From: Drosophila miranda
Taxonomy: Eukaryota > Arthropoda > Insecta > Diptera > Drosophilidae
Length of the DNA: 64,000 bases
NCBI RefSeq assembly: GCF_003369915.1
Contig: NC_046674.1
Coordinates: 18,975,657 to 19,039,656, forward strand
Reading direction: 5' to 3'
Both the position numbers and the translations under genes were made by a program. Position 1 is the stretch's first letter; each line of letters begins with the position of its first letter. Of this stretch, positions 25,066 through 36,871 are shown one piece after another. The notes below the pieces were generated by a model, which was not told where the DNA came from, ran no database searches, and saw only the letters and a list, made by a program, of their open reading frames with translations.

Positions 25066-28000
25066 ACAGCATCACCAGCAGCAGCAGCAGCAGAGATCCG
25101 GAGGATTAGGCGTCGGCGGAGGTGTGGCTGGTGGCAATTTTATGCTCGGCAATGAGCTCATCGGAGGCGACAGCCTGCGCAGCCTGAACAACACTTTTGG
25201 CCCCAATTCGGAGTTCACTTCGCTCACGAGCGGAGGCACCAGTGGCGGCGGAGGCGCCACTGCCTCTCTGGGAGGCCTGAGCACCACGAGCGTCCAGAGC
25301 GGACAGCAGGGATATCCTGCTGCCATGGTGGCAGCGAATCAGCAGCAACAGCAGCAACATCAACAGCAACAGCAGCAACAGCAACAGCAGCAGCAGCAAC
25401 AGCACATGTCCGGCATGGATGCCATGGGCGGTTACAGTCAGGTGAGGATCCCGGCAGCAGTCCAATATTTGCAAGACTTTTCTCTACGAGGTATTTCTTC
25501 TTTTCCCCCCTTTCAGATGAGTGGCGGCATGCATCCGGGCGCCAACGGTGGCATGATGTCCAATGCCCAGTACATGAATGGCGGAGGAGCCAGTGGACAG
25601 GCAGGCAGCTACAACGGCAGCCAGGGAATGGGCATGGGCTACGGCAATGGAGGAGGTGGCATCGGACCACAGAGGCATCATCAAGTAAGTACCGGAACCG
25701 CCAAAAGCAGCGAATGCTCCCTTTGACTGTCCCCCTCCTAACCCCACGCTTGCTCTCCCCTCTTGCAGATGACGCCCATGAATCAAATGCAAACCATGTC
25801 AATGGTTGGTCAATGCCCTGGAGGCAATGGAGGACTAGGGATGAGCCCCATGCAACAGCAGGCGGCCCAGCAGATGGGCGGCGGCATGAATCCCATGGCC
25901 AAGATGCAGGGCATGGCCAACGGCGGATATCCGCAGCAGGCGCCGCCCCCACAACAGCAGCGTCGCATGACACCGTATCCACATCCGCAGATGCACATGG
26001 CCCAGAAGCGGGCCGGCGCAGGAGCAGGCGTTGGCGGTGTGGGCGGAGTGTATCCCAATCTTGTGCAGCAGCAGCAGCCGCCGCAGATGTACGGCGGCCA
26101 GCAGATGCATCCCGGAGCTGGGGGCGTGCCACTGCCGATGCAGGCGGGCGGAGCTGGGAATGGCTACGGTCGGGGTGGCCCAATGGTGGGCGGCAGTGGT
26201 GGCTACGGCCGCATGTCGGCGGCCAATGGCATGGGCCCGAACGGGGGACCCGTCATGGGCCCCATGGGACCTGGTGGCATGGCAGGCGCTGGCATGGGAC
26301 CCGGTCCCGGCTGCATGAGCCAGCAGCAGCGTTTCATGCCACAAGCGGGCGGTGGTGTGCCCGGCGTGGGATACGGAGGCGCTGGCGGCCCGGGAGGAGC
26401 ATTCTATCCGGGTGCCGGTGGCGGCAATGGCGTAGGAATGCCACAGGCAGGCGGCGGCAGCATGTGCCCGGCGGGACCGGGTGGCGGCGTGGCCACAACA
26501 GGCAATCCATACCAGAATCAAGGTTTCCAGCAAAACTATCAGCACAGTCCAGTTCCTGGTAATCCAACGCCGCCGCTGACACCCGCATGCAGTGTCCCAT
26601 ACGTGAGCCCCAATCCGGACATAAAGCCACCAATGGATAACAGTAGGTTTTGCAGTGACCTACACCCCTGAGAACAGTCGCTAAGACCTCGCTTTCCCTC
26701 CACTTTCCAGGCGAAGAAATGAGACTGACATTCCCGGTACGCGATGGCATCATTTTGGCACCGTTCCGCCTGCTGCACAATCTGTCTGTGAGCAATCATG
26801 TGTTCCATCTGAAGCAGAATGTTTACAATACGCTGATGTGCCGGTAAGTCGTTGTAGAGGTCGCGTCTATCCGTTGAGATCGTATTAATCGTTGATCTTT
26901 GGACCTTTAGCACCGACTTGGAGCTGCAGTTGAAGTGCTTCCACCAGGATGATCGCCAGATGAACACCAATTGGCCGCACACCGTCACCGTCTCCGCCAA
27001 TGCCACGCCTCTGAATATCGAACGATCCGAGAAGAACAGCACTGCTTTGCGTCCGCTTTACTTGAAGGCTGTGTGCCAGCCAGGACGCAACACCCTACAG
27101 CTGACGGCCAGTTCCTGTTGTTGTGTAAGTAGTGGAGCAGTGCAAGTCCGCGAAAGTAACGCTCGCTAATCATGGAATCCCCCTTAATGCCTCTCCACAG
27201 TCGCATTTGTTTGTGCTGCAACTAGTCCATCGACCATCGGTGCGTCAAGTGCTCCAGACGTTGCACAAACGCAATCTATTGCCGCTCGAGCATAGCGTGC
27301 AGAAGATCAAGCGGAATCTGGGCCTGCCTCCCGATGGCCAAGCGGTGGGCAATGGTGCGGAAGTATCGCCATCGCAGCAGTGCACCAAGATCTCATTGAA
27401 GTGCCCCATCACCAAGTCTCGAATACGTCTGCCCGCCAGGGGCCACGAGTGCAAGCACGTGCAATGCTTCGATCTGGAGGCCTATCTGATGATCAACAGC
27501 GAGCGGGGCTCCTGGCGCTGTCCGGAGTGCAGCAAGTCGGCCATCACCGACACCCTGGAGATCGATCAGTACATCTGGGCCATACTCAACACGCTTAGCA
27601 GCTCGGATGTGGATGAGGTGATCATTGACTCGTCTGCCAACTGGCGGGCCCTGCAGCACAACGGCGGGATGCCCAATGCCCCTGCAGTTGGTGGGTCCGC
27701 TGCCAGTGGAGGAGCATCCACCCCCTCGAATGTTCCTACTGGCAATCCCATCAGCAGCAATGGTTCCAGTGTGATGCCTGCCATCAAGCAGGAACTGATG
27801 CCCGTCGTGAAGCAGGAACTGTGCGACGACATGGCCAAGGTGATGTCGCCAGGCTCCACACAGCTCCCCACGTGGGACAATTCGCAGGCGATGAGTCCGT
27901 ACAATATGCATGACATGAACTCTATTGCCAGTGGCAATATGATGGGCAATCAGCAGTAAGTAGACCCTTCAATCAGCATCTCTGGAACAGTTGCTTATGG

Positions 28001-28791
28001 CTATTGCCCCTCCTCTCTTTCCAGTGGCAATCGCGGCAGCTATGACAACTTTAGTGGCAACCACAGCGATGGCAGTGGCGGTCTGTCCAACGGCGATGGT
28101 GGTGTCAACTCTTTGGATCAACTAAACGCCATGGAAAAGTCTCTGAGCGATCAGGTAAGCTTTCAAACGCAAAGATTCTTGCAGACAGGTGCTTACTGCT
28201 GGTTTCTCCTCCTTAAATAGATGCCCCATACACCGCACACGCCAGGGGCAGTCAGCCATCCCATGACTCCCGGTGGCCCTCCAAGTGTTAGCTCCTCCCA
28301 CAACGAGCCCATCAGTGGAGGGACACCAAATGCCAGCAGCAGCAACAACAACAATAGCAGCAGCACGGGGCACAACTCTCCACAGACACCAGGGACGCCC
28401 AGTCGCATGGGCGGAGGCATGGGAAGTGCAGAGAACCAGCAGCAGCAGCAGCAGGAGCAGCTGCTGAACAGCCTGATGAACAGCCAGACGCAGCTGAAGT
28501 TCACGGAGACAGATCTGAGTGCCGAGCTGCAGAGTTTCGATGCTGCAGCGGCAGGCATCAATGATACGGCGCATGATTTGAATGTAAGTCGAAGCGAAGG
28601 AAGGAGAATTCCTGGAACCAGAGAAACTGTGAACTAACTGTTTGATTACCTTTTTGCAGCTTCTGCAAGATGTGGATCCCATGGAAATCCTCTCGTACCT
28701 GGATCCCCAACCAGACCTCAATACGCCTCCTTCCAGTGGCAGCAGCAACAATAATGCCAGCGATGATCTGCTGGCCACATTGTTCGACTAA
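24782..28791 (+). CDS. tna: Tonalli: ZMIZ-type SP-RING (MIZ zinc finger) SUMO E3 ligase-like protein
   Basis: Nine coding exons: 24782-25441, 25517-25684, 25769-26642, 26711-26843, 26911-27124, 27201-27955, 28025-28154, 28221-28583, 28660-28791. Every junction is GT-AG and keeps frame, giving 1,142 aa. The first ATG after the acceptor at 24,768 is used (MNQQAGSS). Order: Gln-rich N-terminus coded by mixed CAG/CAA, Gly/Met/Pro-rich middle, a conserved block starting [10 protein letters not shown], then the SP-RING at about residues 745-815 with CPIT, a Cys-His pair in HECKHVQCF, and CPEC. The C-terminus is acidic and ends DDLLATLFD, resembling an activation domain. ZMIZ/Tonalli proteins are nuclear; fly tna interacts genetically with Brahma chromatin-remodelling genes and is homologous to human ZMIZ1/2. 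IKQE and VKQE (K879, K887) fit SUMO-acceptor motifs. The 75-nt first coding intron has no stop and is a multiple of three. Confidence 0.93.
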
Positions 28792-30905
28792 AAGGTGGAA
28801 GGATCCTATACCACGAACGAGAGAGAGAGAAAGAGAGAGAGAGAGAATGCAGGAGAATGAAGGAGAAATGGCAGAAATACCATAAATTGTATATAGTATT
28901 ATTAATTTTAATGAAAAAAAAAGAAGAAAAACAAAACAAAATCTGCACTACAGAGCAAAAGTCGCGTACTTTCAACATTTTTCGTTTCCTCACACAAAAA
29001 ACAACAGCAAAAGCAAAAGCAAAAACAAAAGCAAGAGCAAGAGCAACAATTGAGAAACAGCAAGCAGCGGCAGCAGAAAGCAACAATTTTGTGTATTTGC
29101 CCCCGTGTTTGAAAAACAATGAAATGTGATTTAAAAATTAATTAATTAAATTAATTGGCATTTAATTTAAAAAGCAAACAACAAACAACAACAAGAAAAA
29201 AAAACGAAAGAAAAACCGTAAAAAATGTACCACAAAAAGCATAAAAAAACTAACAAAACAGTCATTATACCATATAAAAAAAAAACGAGAAAGAGAAAAG
29301 CACAGAAAAACCATTTAGTTGAGAGCATGAAAATTCCTTCAATGAAATTTACGAATTTAATGTGTAATTTTTTCCGACAGAAGCAGCAGCAGTGCCAGCA
29401 GTGCCAGCAGTGCCGCAGCAGCAGCAGATATATGATTTAGATATCGAGATCGAACCCTTCAAAAATGTCACACTTTTTGCGTTTGCATTACTATTTTTAA
29501 ACTATTTTAATTTTTTGTGGAATGTTTCTTGTTTCTTTTTCTGTTTTTTTTTTTTTTTTTTTAACATTTTGTACAAAGTATTACCAGGAGAATGGAAAAT
29601 CAGATCAGCAACAGTTCACAGAAGATTAGAAGCATGAGCAAACAAAAGCAAAAAGCATTAAAAAATGAGAAATACAAAATACATACAACAAAAAAAAAAT
29701 CCCAACAATTTTATTACATTTATAAAATGAAAAACAAAACAAAAAAAAATTTACATTTTAATTGTTGCATAATTTTAGTTTTTTTTTTAGAATGCCTAAA
29801 TCTACACAATATAAAAGATTAATTGACTTAAAAGATAATCGAAATTTAACACAAAAACAGAAAAAATTATTAAGAATTATATTAATTATAGCGAAAACAG
29901 AAGATAAAACAAAAAAGTTTATGAATAAGGAACAGAGAAAACTAAAACAGAAAGCGCATAAATGGGGGAGAAAAGAGAAGGAGGTGGAGTGGCGTGGAGT
30001 GAAGTGGAGTGGAGTGGAGTGTAGAGGGAAAAAACAACTATTAAAAGTGTAAATCAAATTTAATGCTAGCTCTAAAATATATTGTAAATAAATGGAATAT
30101 GATGTATGTTAGCATATATGTACATATATGCGACAAGAATACCCCCTGCCCAAACCCCCTCCCCTACACACACATACACACACACACACATACACACACA
30201 AAGCTAATTAAAACATATATATATATATATACATATATGATAATGATAATAATAAATGAAAAACAAAAGTATTTCGAAAAACTAAAAATGATAAGAGATT
30301 TATAGTTTTCTTTTGTTGGGTTTTATTTCGAGAACAGAACATAAATTTCGTTATAATTTTGGTATTATTTGAGTTTATTTGTTTCAGTTTTTCTATATGT
30401 TTCGTACGATGTGGTTACCAATGGACCAATTTTTATATATATACGACTATATGTATGTATGATACCCACACACCGACGAGAGCGATAAGCGATATACATA
30501 CGTAGCGGAGAAACACAATATGATATGATATTCAAAAATATAGCGAAATTTTTAAGCTTTTTCCCTCCCCGTTCCAGCGCTTAAATTACAATACAAAAAT
30601 CGAAAATTAAACGCAAAAAATCGCCTCAATGTGGTAGTTAAATGAATCTCAAATCTCTTCTCTCAATGTTATATCAAAGAAAAAAAAAATCATATTAAAA
30701 TTATTATATTGTATACACGTATATCGTAAACAGAAAAGAAAAAACAAAAAAAAAAAACAAAATTCGTAGTGGTTTCATTGTAAAACAATATTTCGTAAAA
30801 AGAACAATTAGCTTCAAGATCTATAACTGGGGGAGTCCCCCTCCCGACTGGGGGACAATTCCAACTCTCGCACTTCAGGCAGAATATGAATTAAATAATA
30901 AAGAA
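28792..30905 (+). other. tna: tna 3' untranslated region
   Basis: About 2.1 kb of very AT-rich, A-rich DNA after the tna stop with no coding potential. AATAAA occurs at 30,897-30,902, with earlier candidates near 30,086 and 30,250. A GA tract lies at 28,818-28,846. The neighbouring gene on the opposite strand ends at 31,294, and its likely poly(A) signals (TTTATT on + at 30,944-30,949 and 31,001-31,006) nearly abut this end. The two transcripts may therefore overlap slightly. Confidence 0.6.
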
Positions 30906-31293
30906 TTGTGGAAAGAGTACGACGAGAGATGCGCAAATGTGATTTTATTCAAAATAAAATACACATATAAAAAGATTACAATTAATGAAAGGTTTTTTTT
31001 TTTATTTTGTGGATCTCCTGAAGATCCGATCTTGGATGATGCGTCTGCGATGCGATGCTTGAATGAGTGGAGGAGTGAATTCGCGGGGAGCGTTGTACAT
31101 ACGAGTATTTAACTAACGTAAATTATAATGAACAAGATATATATCTGAATATATATATATATATATATATGTTTAAATGTAGTCCATAAGATGTAATTTT
31201 AAATGATGGAACAAAAGCAAATACACATTAACTAATATAAAGAAATAAACAGAGTTCCTCAAGACTTTCAATTCTCTTTCAACACTGGATCTC

Positions 31294-33732
31294 TCAGTCC
31301 CAGCGACTCTTCTTGGCGCGTTTTGAGTCGTCCTTGTTGTTACCGCTTCCGCCGCTGGTGCTGGAGGACGATGATGATCCTTGGGGTGGTGGCGGTGCCG
31401 GGGCAGCAAACACCCCCGACTGGGGCACCGTCTCTTCCCAAGTGCGATCGCTGGAGGCCCGAAACTGAGAGCTGTACTGATTGCGGAAGGCCTCTCGCAT
31501 CGCGGCATAGCGATCTGTGGCGGGGCCGGCACTGGAGGCAGGCCTTGGCTCCTTGGAGAAGGGATTATCGGAGCTACTGCCAGGCCTCGAGCTACCGCGT
31601 GAAGGTGATCGATCTCCAGACCCGCTTCTGTCTCCGGATCCTCTCCTTTCTCTGCCTCCACTACCGCCACCATGTGAGGGCTCGCGATAGCCCAGTCCCG
31701 TGTACGTTTTGGTGACCTTTTTGCCCTTGCCCTGCTTAAAGCGGGAGCTGCGGAACCAGGAGCTCTTCAGGGCCAGCTCCATGAGATCTTCGGGGACCTC
31801 CTGATCGGCCCCCTCCAGATTGCGGACCAGATGGCCCGCAAACTCCTTGTCCTTGTCGGTGACCAGAGTGAAGGCATTGCCCTTCTCCCCGGCGCGACCC
31901 GTGCGACCAATCCGATGTGTGTGCGTGTCAATGTCCCTGGCAATGTCGTAGTTAACGACATTGCGGATGTGCGGGATGTCCAGACCGCGGGCAGCCACAT
32001 CGGTGGCCACCAGTATGTCGCATTCTTTGCGCTTAAACTGCGTGATGACCTTGTTGCGGTCCGCCTGGTCCATGTCGCCGTGCAACAGCAGGCAGTTGTG
32101 CTCCTTGACGAGTAGATTGTTGGCCACTGTCTCGGCATCGGCCTTCTTGGTGACAAAGATCAGGACACTGCCCTCCGAGAGGAACTTGACCAGGTGGCAC
32201 AAGAGCCAATTCCACTTTTGCAGTGGATTGGGGAAGACGTACACCGACTGTGTGATGTCCTGATTAGCCTCGTTCAGATCGCCCTGAACGATGCGCACTG
32301 GATCCGAGAGCACGTCTCTGGCCAGGCGCTCGATGCGTTTCTTGAAGGTGGCCGAAAAGAGCAGCGTCTGACGGTCGGGACGCACGTGGTTGCAAATGGA
32401 GCGCACCTGCGGCTCGAAGCCCATATGGAACATGCGATCGGCCTCGTCCAGCACCAGGAAGGTCACACGCCTCAGATTGGTGGCCTTCATCTTGACCATA
32501 TCTATCATTCTGCCCGGCGTGGCCACCACAATCTCAGCACCCTGCTCCAGGGCCTTGCTCTGCTCCCACTTGGACCCGCCGCCATAGCAGCAGACCACAT
32601 TGATGTTGTACACCTTGCCGAACTTCTTAGCCTCGTTGTATATCTGCAGCGAGAGCTCCCGGGTGGGGGCGAGGATCAGTCCGATGGGTCCGTCGCCTGG
32701 CTTCAACTCCCGCTGATCCATGAGGTGCATGAGCAGTGGCCAGATAAATGCAGCCGTCTTGCCCGAGCCCGTCTTGGCAATGCCGATGATGTCTCTGCCT
32801 GCCAGTGCGGTGGGCACCGCCTGAGCCTGGATGGGCGTGGGCTGTGTGTATTCCGCCTTTCGCACCGCCTTGATCAACTGCTCGTCGAAGCCAAAGTGAC
32901 CGAAAGATGTCACCGGACTGGGCGGTGAAGGCCCGGTGACCTTCACCCCGAGAGTGTGGCGCAACTCGCGGACCCCCTCCTCGTCCAGGGAAGCTATCTC
33001 CTCGTGCGCCGTATAGAAGTTCTTCTCGAATGGCTCGTACTCGATCTCCGAGTGGTAGATGGTGGGCAAGGGATCTATGTCCTTCTTCTTGGGCGGTGCA
33101 ATCGGATTGCCATCTTCGTCGTACTCGATCTCCTGGTCGGAGCCATCGTCGCGGAGCCCAGCGTTGGGATTCTCCTCCATATAGCGGTAGTAACTCTCCT
33201 CATCGTCCTCGTCATCGATGTCGCCACGAACACCCTTCTCCAGCTGCGGAGCGGTGGTGGCTTTTGGCTGCTGTGTAGCAGCACGCACCTTCTCCTTCTC
33301 CACTTGCTGATTGATGCCGGCCATGAACTGCTCCAGCGGATCCTCATCCGAGTCAGATTCCTCCTGCTTCTTTTCCGGGGCCGCCCCGGGCGATCCTGGT
33401 GCTGGTATGTACGCCTGCTCCAGATCCTTGTGCTGCTGCTCATCATCGTCATCGAAGTAATCGTCGTCTGTGTGCTGTTTGCGTTTTCCCACAAAGTTTG
33501 TGGAATTGGTGTACTGACTGATGGAGTCCAGCGTGGTGTAGCCCTGTTTGGAAGTCCCACTGACTGATGGGATCGGTGGAATACCGCGACCGGCTCCAAC
33601 AGCACCACCCCTTGGCACATAGCCGCGACTATTCAGCACCGGTGGCGGTGGCACGGCGTTCATGTTGTTGCCCGAGCTGGCCGGCTTCCTGTATGGGAAG
33701 CCGCCACCTCCTATTCCTCGGTAGCCGCTCAT
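31294..33732 (-). CDS. CG6418: DEAD-box RNA helicase, DDX42-like
   Basis: Single-exon frame of 812 aa starting at MSGYRGIGGGG; the open frame upstream of it has no ATG. ATP-dependent RNA helicase of the DDX42 family, whose human member associates with the U2 snRNP/SF3b splicing machinery in the nucleus. Motifs in order: Q motif ending TQPTPIQ, motif I AKTGSGKT near residue 321, PTRELSLQ, VATPGR, motif II DEAD near 427, SAT near 459, VATDVAARGLD, and motif VI HRIGRTGRAG near 609. All catalytic motifs are intact. The N-terminus is Gly-rich then acidic (DDDYFDDDDEQQ). The C-terminus is Ser/Arg/Gly-rich (GGSGGRERRGSGDRSG) and ends KKSRWD. Convergent with tna and divergent from Blos4, about 730 bp apart. 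Its upstream side carries a copy of the dispersed repeat described separately. Confidence 0.93.
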   Translation of the reverse strand: MSGYRGIGGGGFPYRKPASSGNNMNAVPPPPVLNSRGYVPRGGAVGAGRGIPPIPSVSGTSKQGYTTLDSISQYTNSTNFVGKRKQHTDDDYFDDDDEQQHKDLEQAYIPAPGSPGAAPEKKQEESDSDEDPLEQFMAGINQQVEKEKVRAATQQPKATTAPQLEKGVRGDIDDEDDEESYYRYMEENPNAGLRDDGSDQEIEYDEDGNPIAPPKKKDIDPLPTIYHSEIEYEPFEKNFYTAHEEIASLDEEGVRELRHTLGVKVTGPSPPSPVTSFGHFGFDEQLIKAVRKAEYTQPTPIQAQAVPTALAGRDIIGIAKTGSGKTAAFIWPLLMHLMDQRELKPGDGPIGLILAPTRELSLQIYNEAKKFGKVYNINVVCCYGGGSKWEQSKALEQGAEIVVATPGRMIDMVKMKATNLRRVTFLVLDEADRMFHMGFEPQVRSICNHVRPDRQTLLFSATFKKRIERLARDVLSDPVRIVQGDLNEANQDITQSVYVFPNPLQKWNWLLCHLVKFLSEGSVLIFVTKKADAETVANNLLVKEHNCLLLHGDMDQADRNKVITQFKRKECDILVATDVAARGLDIPHIRNVVNYDIARDIDTHTHRIGRTGRAGEKGNAFTLVTDKDKEFAGHLVRNLEGADQEVPEDLMELALKSSWFRSSRFKQGKGKKVTKTYTGLGYREPSHGGGSGGRERRGSGDRSGSGDRSPSRGSSRPGSSSDNPFSKEPRPASSAGPATDRYAAMREAFRNQYSSQFRASSDRTWEETVPQSGVFAAPAPPPPQGSSSSSSTSGGSGNNKDDSKRAKKSRWD

Positions 33733-33784
33733 GATGCTCCAGTACGCAAAATCTTCACAAATCAATAAATTAAAGTTTACAATG

Positions 33785-34110
33785 CAAGCGTCGTATAGAA
33801 CTTAACCCACTGAACCACCCTCTATTTAAGCACGTGAACAACTTGATCTGAAGCGCAGAACTTTTATAAATTAAATTAAATAAATAACTTTTATAAATTA
33901 TTCCTGTAGGTCAAACCTATACTTACTCTTTACTTGCAACAAAAATAATGAAAGAAAGAAAAACAAGGGAGAAGATACACCCGAACTGCGCCAAAATTCT
34001 TCGTTTCGTGTGTGTGTTTAAATACTGGTCGACAATGGGCTAATGCGAGTTTTAAGTTCTCCGTTTTATCGAATTGTTTACAAAATATCGTTTAAGCAAA
34101 AAGGGCCAAC
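33785..34110 (-). repeat. Dispersed promoter-associated repeat, copy C (most diverged)
   Basis: The + strand reads AACTTAACCCACTGAACCAC, matching AACTTAGCCCACTTAAGCCAC at 54.67 kb. Further blocks align in the same order: TATTTAAGCACGTGAACAACTTG, ATTCCTGTAGGTC, ACACCCGAACTGCGCCAAAA, ACAATGGGCTAATGCGAG and TTCTCCG. Small insertions separate them. It lies just upstream of the CG6418 ATG, in the same relative orientation as the copies beside galla-2 and Aps, and within the divergent CG6418/Blos4 promoter region. A short similar stretch (TTAAATAAAGGTGGTGGC) on the + strand at about 34,384-34,440 may be a fourth, partial copy facing Blos4. Confidence 0.6.
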
Positions 34111-34465
34111 AAAATGAATGAAGAGGAATTAAATTTAAGTGTGTGCGGGATACTTCTTTTTACGTTATTGTTGCTGTTCCATAGGATAGGGATATCCTAT
34201 CTACTCTATTTAATTATATGCCTATATATGCATATGTGTCGATCACCCATTCTACACAAAACAGCAAAATTTCTTTGAAAATACCTTTAAATTTGATACA
34301 CGCTAGAGCTGCGCGCCAAAATGTTTTTTACAATTTTTTATTGTACATTTAACCTTTAGATTTAATTTCATGCTGCAAGGGGTTAAATAAAGGTGGTGGC
34401 TTTAGTTGTGGCCTATATGGGTTAAATGTGTTGTTAAAATAATAATAAATAAAAGAGCTATTAAA

Positions 34466-35038
34466 ATGACTGCGGAAATAAATAACGTGTCTCAGGACTA
34501 TGCCAAGATCGTGCAGAGTGCCGATCTAGACAGAGAGATCAACCCACTGTGCACGAACATCGATGATATGCTGGCCCGCCTCGACGAATTCGAGACACTT
34601 CTTTCATCCGTACGATATTGCAGCTAATTCCAGTTCCATTAAAGTGCAGTTAATTTTCTCGTTAAAAAGGTGCGTGCCGAGTCGAATGGGATCATGGCCA
34701 ACCACGTGTGCAGTATTCTCAGCTTCAGCGACAACTTCGAGGAGTTGCGAACGCGCATCGACAATCTGGAGGTGTTTGTGGGCGCGGTAAGTGCGAATCT
34801 CAACGAAGTGGAACGCTCTGTGGATGTGGCAGAGCAGGAACTGAATGTGACGGACTACAGCCTGAAGGGACTGCTGTTCAAGCCCCTTAAAGCCAAGCTG
34901 ACTGCCCCAGATCCCGCCGCCGCTCAGACCCTGCCCCGCACAAACCTCGTCGCCGGGGATTTCCAGCCGGTTTCCATCTACAGCTCCGACGAATACTTCG
35001 GTGCCGCTGCCACACCAGAGGAGCCCCAAGTGGCGTGA
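34466..35038 (+). CDS. Blos4: BLOC-1 complex subunit 4 (Cappuccino-like)
   Basis: Two exons, 34466-34609 and 34670-35038, give 170 aa from MTAEINNVSQ. The 60-nt intron (donor GTACGA, acceptor TTAAAAAG) is short with a weak pyrimidine tract, but the join restores the continuous sequence ETLLSSVRAESNG. The product matches the family of small coiled-coil BLOC-1 subunits, which act in biogenesis of lysosome-related organelles such as fly eye pigment granules. Heptad-like stretches run through residues 20-110, including NLNEVERSVDVAEQELN; the C-terminus is low complexity. The first in-frame ATG after a stop-free leader is chosen because it matches the expected start of the family. Convergent with the next gene; the two stop codons are 170 bp apart, so the 3' UTRs probably overlap. 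Confidence 0.85.
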
Positions 35039-35208
35039 GCCCCCACTTAAATATTTAGTGTTTAATTAGCAAAAGTCGTTTATGTAAGCGTGTAAATATT
35101 TTTTGTTTATTTTTCAATCTCCGTTTTTTTTTTTCCTAATGAAAAACGTGATGGGACAGTTATCGCCACACCAGTTAAATAAGCAGGGGGCAAGGTTGTA
35201 GCCTTGGC

Positions 35209-36787
35209 TTAGGCCTGGGCTTCCTTGCTCTTCTCCTTGCTCTCCTCGGAGCTGGAACCGGCTGCGGCGGCGGGCTTCTCCTTGTGGAACAACTCGGCCA
35301 CGGAAACGGGATGGTGGATGGGAATTGCCAACTCTGTGGTTGCCTTGTTGTTGGCTGAAACATGGCTGGACTTTATCTCAGTGGGTACTGGAATGTCACG
35401 CTGATGACGCTGCGCATCCTTGGAGTGGCCAGCGGCCAGTGCTTCTATGGCTTTGTGCAGCTCTTCGGCTTTCTTAGGATCGTGCTGCAGTCCTTCGTGG
35501 GCAGTTTCGGATGCAGGCTTTGAGGGAGCTTCGCGCCTCTGCTTGTGGTGGGCGTGGGAGTCTGGCTTCGCCGAATGCTGCTCCTCGCGATGATGGGATT
35601 CGTGATGCTCGGACTTTGAGGCCTCTGGCTTAGGGGGTGAGTTTCGCTTCTGCTTCGGAGCTTCGGCTGTGTGAGCGGATGCAGGCAATGCATGAGGGAG
35701 GGCATCCTTCTTGGGCTCCTCGTGATGTCCCTCCTCATGATGTCCTTCCTCGTGGTCAGCTTCGCGCTTGGACTTCTTAAGGGCTTCGACTGCAGGAGAA
35801 GCTGCATGCAAGGCATGAGTATGGGCATCCTTGGCGTCCTCCTTCTTCGGCTCCTCGTGGTGACCCTCCTCTTGATGTCCTTCCTCGTGGTCAGCCTCGC
35901 GCTTGGACTTCTTGTAGGCTTCGACTGCAGGAGAAGCTGCATGCAAGGCATGAGTATGGGCATCCTTGGAGTCCTCCTTCTTCGGCTCCTCGTGGTGACC
36001 CTCCTCATGATGTCCTTCCTCGTGGTCAGCTTCGCGCTTGGACTTCTTGTCCTCATGCTTCAGGGGCTCGTGGGTCTGGATTCCATGAGGGAGGGCATCC
36101 TTCTTGGGCTCCTCGTGATGTCCCTCTTCGTGGTGAGCCTCACGCTTCAACTGCTTGTGGGCGTCGGCATGAGCATGATCATCCTTCGCCTCGTCCTTCT
36201 TGGGCTCCTCGTGGTGACCCTCCTCTTGATGTCCTTCCTCGTGGTCAGCTTCGCGCTTGGACTTCTTGTGGGCTTCGACAGCAGGAGAAGCTGCATGCAA
36301 GGCATGAGTATGGGCATCCTTGGCGTCCTCCTTCTTTGGCTCCTCGTGGTGACCCTCCTCATGATGTCCTTCCTCGTGGTCAGCTTCGCGCTTGGACTTC
36401 TTGTCCTCATGCTTCAGGGGCTCGTGGGTCTGGATTCCAAGCGATTCCTGCTGGTGAAGGGGATTATGCTGCAGCAAATCGCGGGCCTTCACGCTGTCGG
36501 GTTTGGGGTGAGCAGTCTCATCCCGCTTCTGACGATGCAGGGTGGGCTCAGTCTTCAGGAGGACAACCTTGCCGACGGGTTTGGGATCGCTGATCACATC
36601 CGGAGCGATAGGACTAGGACGAGAAAGAGCCTCAGTGGCTTCCTTGACGTCAGCCGGAGCTGTAGGAGCCGCATGGCAAGCGGCAAACAGGGCCAAGAAA
36701 ATTATCTATAGATTGAAATGGAATATAATCATAGAGAAAGTTGTCTTTGAGGGCAATCTGCTGATGTTTACTTACAATCGACTTCAT
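35209..36787 (-). CDS. Secreted His/Glu/Lys-rich tandem-repeat protein
   Basis: Two exons: 36776-36787 encodes MKSI, and 35209-36705 encodes the rest, giving 502 aa. The donor is GTAAGT and the acceptor ends ATCTATAG. The joined start MKSIIIFLALFAACHAAP is a clear signal peptide with likely cleavage after Ala. Six imperfect units of about 30-47 aa follow, each opening with a dibasic run (KKSKREADHEEGH or KREAHHEEGH), then EEGHHEEPKK and often THALHAASPAVEA. KSKR, RQKR and KQKR fit furin-type cleavage sites, so it could be a multi-peptide precursor. His-Glu clusters could bind metal ions. No known domain or catalytic residue is seen and I do not recognise the family. The MKSI split-start architecture is like that of cuticle genes. 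A TATA-like box lies upstream. Confidence 0.8.
35685..36430 (-). repeat. Coding tandem repeat, six units
   Basis: DNA-level repeat inside the secreted-protein gene. Units of about 90-140 bp differ by few substitutions, which suggests recent homogenisation or slippage. The reverse strand is also open across this array purely because the unit lacks stops. Confidence 0.85.
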
Positions 36788-36871
36788 GTTCGTCTTCTGG
36801 GTGCAGGTGTGATGTGTTGACCGATGGGAAATTTCTCCCAAACTGTTGCTGTTTGCCCCGTGGGCAGCCTA

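Noticed and set aside
35671-36711. 346-codon frame on the plus strand
   Set aside because: It is the antisense of the secreted repeat gene. It is open only because the repeated unit lacks stops on the other strand, and gives a repetitive MSLLMMSFLVV-type translation.
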